From assembly GCA_014360015.1 (NCBI GenBank), contig JACIYJ010000004.1, forward strand, positions 62,001 through 126,000: DNA of 64,000 bases. The letters are read 5' to 3'. This stretch comes from Candidatus Aminicenantota bacterium (GTDB taxonomy: Bacteria; Acidobacteriota; Aminicenantia; Aminicenantales; Saccharicenantaceae). The first letter of the stretch is position 1; each line of letters begins with the position of its first letter. A program made the position numbers and the translations under genes. Below are positions 53,139-60,571 of the stretch, in pieces. Under the pieces are notes generated by a model. That model was not told the DNA's origin and made no database searches. It saw nothing but the letters and a program-made list of their open reading frames with translations.

Positions 53139-54339
53139 ATGGAATTTTTCAGGGCAAAAGCCTTCGTAATTTTGCTTCTTTCGCTGGCTTTTTTCTGGCA
53201 GCCCATGGCAGGTGTCGCTCCTGACCCTCGCTTATTACCTGATAGCAACCCGCAAGCCCTGGCGCCTCAAAAAGAACCAGAAATTATTGAAAACCCCGAG
53301 CGTGCATCCAGCAAGAATACTGAACTCAAAAGAATTTTCGCCATTGACGACCAACCAGACAAGTTTTTCTTTCGATTCCCGTTTGACCTTAAATTAAGTA
53401 GCGCTCGAGAAATATTTGTTTTGGACCATGAACAGATTCTTCATTTCGATTCTTCAGCCAAATTTGTGCGGAATTATTTTAAGAAAGGTCAGGGGCCGGG
53501 AGAGATGCAGTTTGCCAGTAGCATCATCATCGACGGGAAAAATCTGGTTGCCTTTGATGTTTATGGAATAAAGGTCTGCCGCTTTGACTTCAACGGAAAT
53601 CTGGTGGCCGAAGTCAAAATTAATAACTTGCAGATAGGGGCCAATCTAGTTCACGTAGACAGAAGCAAATATTATTTTGCGCGCTCTGGTTTTCCAGACA
53701 CCGGTGGGAAATGGGCTAAGATTGACAACCCTAATTATTTTCTGGTTTATGACGAAAAAGAAAAGAAGCTGGAAGAGCTGGCAGCTTTTCCAGTAGCTAC
53801 CTGGGCTATATCTTCGGGAGGCGCCAGGGGCAAAATTGAGACGACCAGGTTCCGAGTGGTTCCCTACCGGAACGGCCTATTCGTCATTTGCCACACCGAA
53901 GAATATCTGCTGAAAATATTTGATGTAGAAAAGAGGCAGGTGGTCAGAGCTTTCAGGCAACAATATCAAAGAATAAAAATGCCTGAGAGAAAAGAGCTAG
54001 CAGCAACGGTCGTGATCAACGGTCGGCAATACTCGTACACACCTACCTACTATTAACGACATAATGAAGGTGATGGCAGTTGGAGATTTGATCTGGGTTA
54101 TAACCTCAACCGCGGAGCCAGGCAAAGGAGTGCTGGTTGACGTCTTCAACGGTGAAGGGAAATATGTGGATTGCTTTTATCTGAAATTCCCCTTTGAGGT
54201 TAAAGCGGGGAATCTTGAATTGAGCTTCAGTCTGGTTGTGAGTGAGGACAGAAAGGAAATATCTGTGGCGGTTCGAAAAATGGTGACGCCCTACACGTTT
54301 CCTAATTTCCGGCATAACAAAAAAGGCCTCTATGTGTGA
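53139..54339 (+). pseudogene. 6-bladed beta-propeller-like protein, frameshifted
   Basis: From M at 53139 (GGAGGAAGGG upstream) a signal peptide (about residues 8-26) leads into a propeller-type protein (SSAKFVRNYFKKGQGPGEMQ abridged, FDVYGIKVCRFDFNGNLV) of the kind seen in 6-bladed NHL-like lipoproteins. The frame stops at 54056, but the +1 frame at once continues the same theme (MAVGDLIWVITSTAEPGKG, LVDVFNGEGKYVDCFYLKFP) to 54339, so a 1-nt shift near 54050 splits it. The end of the second part (MVTPYTFPNF) is translated from a class II repeat. Function unknown. Confidence 0.7.
54276..54309 (+). repeat. Class II repeat inside the 3' end of the propeller frame
   Basis: AAAATGGTGAC-GCCCTACACG-TTTCCTAATTTC. 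It replaces the natural C-terminus with repeat-derived residues; unlike 13028 and 16627 its copy has TAATTT in a frame that does not stop the protein. Confidence 0.8.
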
Positions 54340-54532
54340 GAAATGCATTTTAGGGTGACTTAAAGCGCTTACGAAACTGGCTAACCATCGCTTTTTATCA
54401 TTTATAAAGCTTTTTTAGTCTCTTTTAACTGCGCCTTCATATCAAAACAAATGGCAAATATGTATGACGTCACCCAATTTTAAACGACTTACCCTATAAA
54501 ATTGGGAAATGTGTAGGGCGTCACCATTTTTT
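54340..54532. repeat. Two reverse class II repeats between convergent genes
   Basis: Units at about 54447-54481 (GGCAAATATGTATGACGTCACC) and 54498-54532 (GGGAAATGTGTAGGGCGTCACC). The second touches the stop codon of the M3 peptidase gene. Confidence 0.75.
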
Positions 54533-56669
54533 ACAGGAGGCCGCGGCGCCGTAGCATCGGCTCAACCTTGGGTTCACGACCACGGAACTTCACGTACAGC
54601 GCCATCGGGTCTTCGCTTCCGCCACGAGCCAGGATGTTTTCCCGGAAGGCACGAGCCGTGGCCTGGTCGAACAGGCCCTTCTCCTTGAACGCCTGGAAGG
54701 CATCGGCATCCAGCACCTCGGCCCAGATGTAGCTATAGTAACCGGCGTAATAATCGTTGGCAAATATGTGGCTGAAATACGGGCTGCGATAACGGACCAC
54801 GATTTCCGGGATCAGGCCGATCCGCCCCAGCGATTTATCTTCAAACTGCATCACTTCTTCCGCCTTAACCGGCTCAGTTAGCGTATGCCAGTCCATATCC
54901 AGATAAGCGGCAGCTAAATATTCCACGGTGGCAAATCCCTGATTAAAATACCGGGCATTTTTGATCTTTTCGATCAGCGCATCGGGAATTGGCTCGCCAG
55001 TTTGGTAGTGCTTGGCAAAAAGCTTTAAAAATTCGGGCTCACCCACCCAGTTTTCCATAATCTGCGACGGCAGCTCCACGAAATCGCGCGGCACATTGGT
55101 GCCCGTTAGCCGAAGGTAAGTGCAATCAGAAAGCAGCCCATGCAGAGCATGTCCGAATTCATGGAAAAGAGTCGTCACTTCCTCCAGGGTTAGAAGCGAA
55201 GGCTGGTCAGGCGTGGGCTTGGTGAAGTTGCCGCAGTTGAGGATGAGCGGCGTCACTTTTTTGCCGTCAAGCTTATATTCATCGCGCAGAGCATTCATCC
55301 AAGCTCCGGCACCCTTGGAAGCGCGCGGGAAGTAATCGGTGTAGAGAATGCCGACGTGCGTGCCGTCAGCCTCTTTCACCTCAAAGACGCGCACATCAGG
55401 ATGATAAACAGGAATATCCTTGCGCTCAACGAACTGCAAGCCATAGAGCTTGTTGGCCAGCAGGAAGACACCATCAATGACATTTTCCAGCTTGAAATAG
55501 GGACGTAGCATCTCTTCATCAAGAGCATATTTCTGCTTACGAAGCTTTTCGGCATAATACCACCAATCCCAGGGTTCGAGTTTGAAGTTGTGGCCCTCGG
55601 CCTGAATGAGCTTCTGCAACTCGGCTGCTTCTTCTTTGGCTTTTTTAAGCGCCGGGGTCCAGACGTGGTTCAGGAATTTATAGACATTCTCGGGATTTTT
55701 GGCCATGCTTTCTTCAAGCACATAATCCGCCCAGGTTTTATAGCCAAGCAGTTTGGCTTTTTCGATCCGGAGGGCGATGGCGCGGGCGATGATGGCCTTG
55801 TTGTCATAAGTATTGCCGTTGTTGCCGCGGTTGATATAGGCTTTGAAGATTTTTTCGCGAAGCTCGCGGCGCGGTGAATACTGGAGGAAGGGAATCATAC
55901 TTGGTTTGTGCAGGGTAAAAACCCATTTGCCTTCCTTGCCCCGCTCTTTGGCCGCTTCGGCCGCGGCAGCAATGACATTCGGCGGCAGGCCTTCGAGGTC
56001 GGCCGGGTTATCTATGACCAGCTCAAAGGCGTTAGTGTCTTTGAGCACATTATCGGCGAATTTAAGCTCAAGGACCGAAAGTTCCTGATTGATTTCTTTG
56101 AGCCGGGCTTTTTTGGTCTCGTCAAGGTTGGCACCAGCTCGCACGAAGTCGCGGTAGTATTTTTCAAGAAGTTGACGCTGCTCGGGATTAAGCTCGAGGC
56201 GGTCACGCTGCTCATAGACAGCTTTCAGGCGGGCGAAAAGCTTGGGGTTGAGGAAGATTTCATCATTGTGGGCGGAAAGGGTCGGAGCCAGTTCCTGAGC
56301 CACGGCCTGAAGCTCATCGCTGGTGTTGGCGGAAAGGAGATTCTCCATAACTTTCTGGACTCGATCCAGGAATAGCCCGCTGCGGTCCAGAGCTTCGACT
56401 GTGTTAGCGAAGGTCGGCGGTTCAGGATTCTCGACAATGGCTTTGATTTCTTCGTTGTGACGCTTGATGCCTTCGAGAATGGCCGGCTTGAAATGCTCAA
56501 CTTTGATGTGGTCGAACGGCGGTGCACCAAAAGGTGTGGTCCATTCGGCAAAAAATGGATTGTCAGAAGAAGCGGCCTGGGCCTGAGCTTTATCTTTTTT
56601 CTCGCCGCTGCAGGCAATCATAATCGCCGAGACAATCATTAAAACCAGGATTACTTTCATTTGCCTCAT
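54531..56669 (-). CDS. M3-family metallopeptidase (Dcp-like), probable lipoprotein
   Basis: A 712-residue thimet oligopeptidase-family enzyme of usual Dcp length. The zinc motif is H503-E-F-G-H507 in TLFHEFGHALHGLLSDC, with the downstream glutamate region intact. The N-terminus ends in a lipobox-like MIACSG, so the protein is probably lipid-anchored in the periplasm; it would trim short peptides, removing C-terminal dipeptides in the Dcp type. Ribosome site GAGGAGTG-like lies just before ATG. Only 20-140 bp of repeats separate it from the propeller gene. Confidence 0.92.
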   Translation of the reverse strand: MRQMKVILVLMIVSAIMIACSGEKKDKAQAQAASSDNPFFAEWTTPFGAPPFDHIKVEHFKPAILEGIKRHNEEIKAIVENPEPPTFANTVEALDRSGLFLDRVQKVMENLLSANTSDELQAVAQELAPTLSAHNDEIFLNPKLFARLKAVYEQRDRLELNPEQRQLLEKYYRDFVRAGANLDETKKARLKEINQELSVLELKFADNVLKDTNAFELVIDNPADLEGLPPNVIAAAAEAAKERGKEGKWVFTLHKPSMIPFLQYSPRRELREKIFKAYINRGNNGNTYDNKAIIARAIALRIEKAKLLGYKTWADYVLEESMAKNPENVYKFLNHVWTPALKKAKEEAAELQKLIQAEGHNFKLEPWDWWYYAEKLRKQKYALDEEMLRPYFKLENVIDGVFLLANKLYGLQFVERKDIPVYHPDVRVFEVKEADGTHVGILYTDYFPRASKGAGAWMNALRDEYKLDGKKVTPLILNCGNFTKPTPDQPSLLTLEEVTTLFHEFGHALHGLLSDCTYLRLTGTNVPRDFVELPSQIMENWVGEPEFLKLFAKHYQTGEPIPDALIEKIKNARYFNQGFATVEYLAAAYLDMDWHTLTEPVKAEEVMQFEDKSLGRIGLIPEIVVRYRSPYFSHIFANDYYAGYYSYIWAEVLDADAFQAFKEKGLFDQATARAFRENILARGGSEDPMALYVKFRGREPKVEPMLRRRGLL

Positions 56670-57088
56670 TTTTCACTCCTCTTTTTGTTGATTCATTTTA
56701 GCACAAAATAAAAACGATGAGGAATGAAAAGGGGGACGTGATACCCTGTCCCTTTTTCGATGTAGCTTCTAACATTCAAAACAAATAATTAATAAATCAG
56801 GGTCAGGGAGTCCTGTCCCTAAATTTAATATTGAAGTTATAAAAAAAGGAGACAGAGTATCACCTCCCTGTTTTTTAAATTATGAAGTTTCAATGAGTTA
56901 AAAAAAGCGGGACAAGAGTACACGTCCCCATTGCGTTCGGCCAATCAAAATTAGCAAAAGCTAATAACAACTTTCCTTTAATTTTGCTTTTAAAGATTAA
57001 GTAAGGTAAAATTTGAGCGGATTGGTAAAAATCAAGATAATAAGGCAGAGAAGGAATCATCTAAAAAAATTTTTATTCAGAGAAAAAA
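56670..57088. repeat. Degenerate composite repeat between M3 peptidase and HEPN genes
   Basis: Class I palindromes GGGGACGTGATACCCTGTCC plus C (56732-56752), GGTCAGGGAGTCCTGTCCC (about 56800-56819), GGAGACAGAGTATCACCTCC (about 56849-56868) and GGGACAAGAGTACACGTCCC (about 56912-56932) are spaced by AT-rich filler, as in the composite at 19-178. The HEPN promoter should lie in 56950-57080. Confidence 0.7.
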
Positions 57089-57478
57089 ATGAATAGATGG
57101 AAAGATTGGTATGACCAGGGCAAAAGAGACCTGGAAAAAGCCCAACTTGACCTGAAGTATGGTTTCTACGAATGGGCCTGCTTCACCTCGCAGCAAGCTT
57201 CCGAAAAGATAATAAAGGCTCTTGGAATGAAAGCTGGAATTACTCTATGGGGGCATTCACTTACTGAAATGATTAACCTTTTAGCTGAAAAAATAATTAT
57301 TCCGGAAGAAATAAAAGAGAAAGCTAAGCTGCTGGATCTATATTACATACCACCCAGGTATCCTAACGGATTCGCCTCAGGAAAGCCGGCTGATTATTTT
57401 TCCGAAAAGCAGGCCAAGGAGGCCCTCGATGCGGCAAACAGCATCATCAGGTTCTGCGAAAGCTATCTGGCTCGATAG
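57089..57478 (+). CDS. HEPN-domain protein of a HEPN/MNT pair
   Basis: A 129-residue HEPN helical protein. WACFTSQQASEKIIKALG is the classical HEPN helix (CFxAQQAAEKxLKA), and YYIPPRYPNGF marks the second half. The RX4HXY catalytic motif of HepT toxins is not present, so RNase activity is doubtful. Such pairs are either toxin-antitoxin modules of another type or nucleotide-binding regulators. It overlaps the nucleotidyltransferase gene by 50 nt. Confidence 0.83.
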   Translation: MNRWKDWYDQGKRDLEKAQLDLKYGFYEWACFTSQQASEKIIKALGMKAGITLWGHSLTEMINLLAEKIIIPEEIKEKAKLLDLYYIPPRYPNGFASGKPADYFSEKQAKEALDAANSIIRFCESYLAR

Positions 57479-57776
57479 AAACGAGATTCTTAAGAACCTA
57501 AAAGCTGCAGCTAAGGAAGCAAGAGAAAAGTTTCCGGAAATAAAAGATATCAGGCTCTTTGGTTCGCTGGCAAAAAATGAAGAGACCGGGCTTAGCGATA
57601 TCGACATTTTCATTCTGGCTGACACAGATGAGAAAAATCCAATAGATAGAATAAGACCCTACTTCTATTTTTTTTCTGACCGCCTGAAAATATCTATCGA
57701 TGTTATCATGGCCCGACCAGAAGAACTTTCGGATTGCGAAGAGATGATAAAAGATAGCGTCTCGCTAATTTCTTAA
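57429..57776 (+). CDS. Minimal nucleotidyltransferase (MNT) partner
   Basis: A 115-residue protein with the canonical GSX10DXD motif: GSLAKNEETGLSDID, then IFILADTDE. The start at 57429 lies within the HEPN gene and has a strong AGGAGG five to seven bases upstream, which supports translational coupling. Gene order (HEPN first, MNT second) is reversed relative to 277-1209. Confidence 0.85.
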   Translation: MRQTASSGSAKAIWLDRNEILKNLKAAAKEAREKFPEIKDIRLFGSLAKNEETGLSDIDIFILADTDEKNPIDRIRPYFYFFSDRLKISIDVIMARPEELSDCEEMIKDSVSLIS

Positions 57777-57915
57777 CCTTTCAGAACCAGGCAGGACTGG
57801 GAATTAAAAGAATCAGCTCCGGCAGCAAGGCCGGCAAACTTCTGGTGATTGTGGTTTTTTAATCAGAATCAGAACAAGTCTGGATGATTTACTAATTAGA
57901 TAGGAAAACTGATAA
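57777..57915. other. Short gene-free gap
   Basis: Between the nucleotidyltransferase stop and the ferredoxin stop (convergent). CCGGCAGCAAGGCCGG (about 57816-57832) is a small hairpin that may help terminate transcription; no U-run follows at once. Confidence 0.35.
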
Positions 57916-58215
57916 TTATTTATTTTCTGGCTTGGCCTCAGCCATCTCCTGCCTCAGCTTCTGCAGCAGAGCCACCAGTTCCTTTTGACTCATAAAACTT
58001 ATGGCCCCGGACGGGCATTCCCGGGCGCAGGCGCTGCAACCGACCACACAGTTCATCGGGTTGATCACTTCGGGTGAGGAATCGCCTGGAGAGAAAACCT
58101 CATTGGCACAGAAATTAATGCAGGCTCCGCAGTTGGTACACAAATCAGGGTTGATGACCGGGTACCAGGGAATCTTTTCCCTGGGAATACCAAGATAATG
58201 GGAACGGCCGCTCAT
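57916..58215 (-). CDS. 2[4Fe-4S] ferredoxin-type protein
   Basis: A 99-residue protein with two cluster motifs: CTNCGACINFC (Cx2Cx2Cx3C) and CVVGCSACARECP (Cx3Cx2Cx3CP, slightly irregular first spacing). A 20-residue N-terminus precedes them. It carries electrons for a partner enzyme not found here. Its start overlaps the stop of the CxC protein gene by 4 nt, and both follow an ArsR regulator, so this is a three-gene operon. Confidence 0.88.
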   Translation of the reverse strand: MSGRSHYLGIPREKIPWYPVINPDLCTNCGACINFCANEVFSPGDSSPEVINPMNCVVGCSACARECPSGAISFMSQKELVALLQKLRQEMAEAKPENK

Positions 58216-58574
58216 TTTCCCAGCTCCTCCAGAGCCTTTTTAATCTCCTCAAAAGCCTGGTCGGTGTTCTTGAACTGGATCCAGACCGGCTTGACTACTT
58301 TCTCGTTCATTTCAACACCGGCCTTCTGAAAGCCATCCCGGAAAAGCTTCCACTGTTTCTCCGGTTTGCAGGCGGCTGTAAGATAAACCACACCATCTTT
58401 CTTGACCAGGTCAGCCAGCAGAGCCTCACCGTTGGCTTCGCAGAGTCGTGGATGAAGCAGCATGTAGTCGTGAGGCAGTTCCAGGCGGACTCTTTCCGCC
58501 AGCTCGCCGAAATTAATTTCCTTCAGGCTAGGGCAGGCAAAGCTGCAGGTACAAATTAAGATTGCTTTTTTCAT
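58212..58574 (-). CDS. Small CxC/CxxxC protein resembling an HdrA-type N-terminal module
   Basis: A 120-residue protein starting MKKAILICTCSFACPSL. The CTC...C cluster and the later LLHPRLCEANGEALLADLV resemble the N-terminal segment of some HdrA-like proteins (CxC..CPS, HPQLCxxDG). Cysteines at about 9, 11, 15, 45 and 70 could hold a cluster or take part in thiol chemistry. With the ferredoxin it suggests a redox relay, but no catalytic subunit is encoded nearby. Similarity is by eye only. Confidence 0.55.
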   Translation of the reverse strand: MKKAILICTCSFACPSLKEINFGELAERVRLELPHDYMLLHPRLCEANGEALLADLVKKDGVVYLTAACKPEKQWKLFRDGFQKAGVEMNEKVVKPVWIQFKNTDQAFEEIKKALEELGK

Positions 58575-58577
58575 GAT

Positions 58578-58919
58578 CTATACCTCCATTATTAATTTTC
58601 GCTGGGTAGAAACAGCGTTAATCTTGCAGATTATGTTCTTGTCGACGGTCTTGGCCATTTTTAAGTCTTCTCTGATTCTTGTATCATTAGAGATAAGAGC
58701 CAGAAGATGCCGAAGAAGCTCCTTAAGCTCCGGCGCCAGCTCAGGATTAATCTGATAAATAACCCACTTCCCTTCTTTATCAAAATCTACCAAGCCAGCT
58801 TCTTGTAGCTGGGACAGGTGCCTGGAAACAGTGGAAAAGGACAGACCGAGAATTTCTCTGATTTCACAAACTGCCAGAGGTCGGAAATTTAGGACGGCCA
58901 CAATCCGCAGCCGGTTTGG
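58578..58919 (-). CDS. ArsR-family winged-helix regulator
   Basis: The recognised part (AVCEIREILGLSFSTVSRHL, then SQLQEAGLVDFDKEGKWVIY) is the ArsR recognition helix and wing. The ATG at 58901 would miss the N-terminal helix; sequence further upstream still reads KILSALSEPNRLRIVAVLNF, the usual family start, with only GTG or ATT/CTG codons available in frame. The start drawn here at the upstream side of that block is therefore approximate. No CxC metal site is seen. It probably controls the two downstream genes. Confidence 0.78.
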   Translation of the reverse strand, partial: PNRLRIVAVLNFRPLAVCEIREILGLSFSTVSRHLSQLQEAGLVDFDKEGKWVIYQINPELAPELKELLRHLLALISNDTRIREDLKMAKTVDKNIICKINAVSTQRKLIMEV

Positions 58920-59032
58920 CTCGGACAGAGCCGAAAGAATCTTAAAACTCTGTGTTTTACTGGGTGCGGAAATTAATTATAATTTGCCTGCAAAGGTTAT
59001 TTAATAGAATCACGATTAATCTGGAGGAGACG

Positions 59033-60556
59033 ATGTTTAGCAATCTCAATTGGCTTAAACGCAATACAATCTCGGCACTAATACTGTCAGCATTTATTCT
59101 GACGATTCTGCTATTAGGGCTAAGAGCACAGGAGCCCGGGCAGGAAGAAAAACTTCCAATCCTTATTCCCTTAAAAGACATCCCCGATATCATAAAAAAA
59201 GCCAGTCTCGCCGGCAAGGGACGGGTGGAAGAGGTTGTTTTCAGTCCTGACGGCCAATACCTGGCCCTCGGTTTCGGAAACGGGATTCTTCTCTGGGACC
59301 TGATCTCAGGAGAAACCAAATTCCTGAGTGTGCCTACTAAAACCAGTTTATTCTATGCCGAATTTGCCTTCAGTCCGGACTCAAAAACTCTAGCCTCGGT
59401 CCTTGGTCGGGAAAAAATCGTCCTCTGGGACTTGGCTACCTTGAAAAACCGGGTTATAGAAACAGCTAACGGCACTTTCAGCGTTGCCTATAGCCCAGAC
59501 GGCCGACTTCTGGCCACAGGCTCCAACTCAAACGGAATTAATATTTGGGAGGCCACAACCGGCAAGAAGATAAAAAATTTTCTCAAAGCCAAAGACCAAT
59601 ATTATACTCACCTCAAGTTCACACCGGACGGAAAATACATTCTGGCCAATCATGATAAGACAGTGGTTCTGGTGGATCTCACCACTGGGAAGGTTGTCAG
59701 GACTTTCTTTGGTCCTGAAGATTTTATCAATTCTCTGGATATAAGTCGTGACGGCAAATTCCTGGTGACTGGGTCATCTGATAAAAGCGTCATTATCTTC
59801 GATGTGGCTTCAGGCAAAGTTGCTAAACAAATAAAGCCACTTCCTGAAAATATAAACGATGTGGCCATCTCACCAGACGGCCGGCTGATTGCCGCGGCCG
59901 CTGGACCGCGTTCCTTCCCCTGGGAAATGGCTAAGGCCGAAACCACTCTACTGATGATAGACCATGAGGCCGGTGAAATAAGAGCCCGCAACATTCCCTA
60001 TTGCTACGCCGTGGCCTTCAGCCCGGACGGGCGCGTGCTGGCAACCGGGCTAAGCAGCGGGCAGGAAGTGGTAGCGCTTTGGGATATCAGTAATTATGGA
60101 ATAAAGTACAAATTCAAAAAGGACCCGTTTGAAACCACTGAGGAATACGAAGCCAGAGTCAAAAACATAGAAGTTCCTTATTATCTTCCTGTATTTCTCC
60201 AGGCAAATCAGTACAATGCTGATAAAGGTGGATTCGAGATTGCTATCTTCACCAATAAAATTTTTATTAAGGTGGAAAGAGATAAAGCTAAAGAGCTGGT
60301 TGGAAGGAAACCCGAGGAGCTCCGGTTGGAGGGAGTGCTTAAATATCACAACCCGGAAAACTTAAAACTGGATAACGCCCGTCTGGTCGACACTGTGAGC
60401 GGTCAGAGCTACGAGGTCATCAAAACCGGCGAAATCCAGCCCGACAACCGCTCCGCTCTCCAGGAATCTGATAGCTCTCTCCCGGTCCTTTGCCCGCCAG
60501 ATCTGCAAAGCGATTGCCGTCAGATATTACGAGGGCCCTTCAGCCCCTTGCGATGA
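59033..60556 (+). CDS. Exported WD40-repeat protein
   Basis: About 507 residues. The start at 59033 is chosen because GGAGGAG lies directly before it; a longer frame from 58952 has no such site. A signal segment (ISALILSAFILTILLLGL) is followed by about seven WD40 repeats, each with a FSPDG..LA(S/T)G..ILWD pattern (for example FSPDGQYLALGFGNGILLWD). The C-terminal 140 residues (from about KDPFETTEEYEARVKNIE) are a separate region of unknown type. Probably a periplasmic scaffold. It is divergent from the ArsR gene and convergent with the next gene, 15 bp apart. Confidence 0.82.
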   Translation: MFSNLNWLKRNTISALILSAFILTILLLGLRAQEPGQEEKLPILIPLKDIPDIIKKASLAGKGRVEEVVFSPDGQYLALGFGNGILLWDLISGETKFLSVPTKTSLFYAEFAFSPDSKTLASVLGREKIVLWDLATLKNRVIETANGTFSVAYSPDGRLLATGSNSNGINIWEATTGKKIKNFLKAKDQYYTHLKFTPDGKYILANHDKTVVLVDLTTGKVVRTFFGPEDFINSLDISRDGKFLVTGSSDKSVIIFDVASGKVAKQIKPLPENINDVAISPDGRLIAAAAGPRSFPWEMAKAETTLLMIDHEAGEIRARNIPYCYAVAFSPDGRVLATGLSSGQEVVALWDISNYGIKYKFKKDPFETTEEYEARVKNIEVPYYLPVFLQANQYNADKGGFEIAIFTNKIFIKVERDKAKELVGRKPEELRLEGVLKYHNPENLKLDNARLVDTVSGQSYEVIKTGEIQPDNRSALQESDSSLPVLCPPDLQSDCRQILRGPFSPLR

Positions 60557-60571
60557 GACCATAATGTAAGG

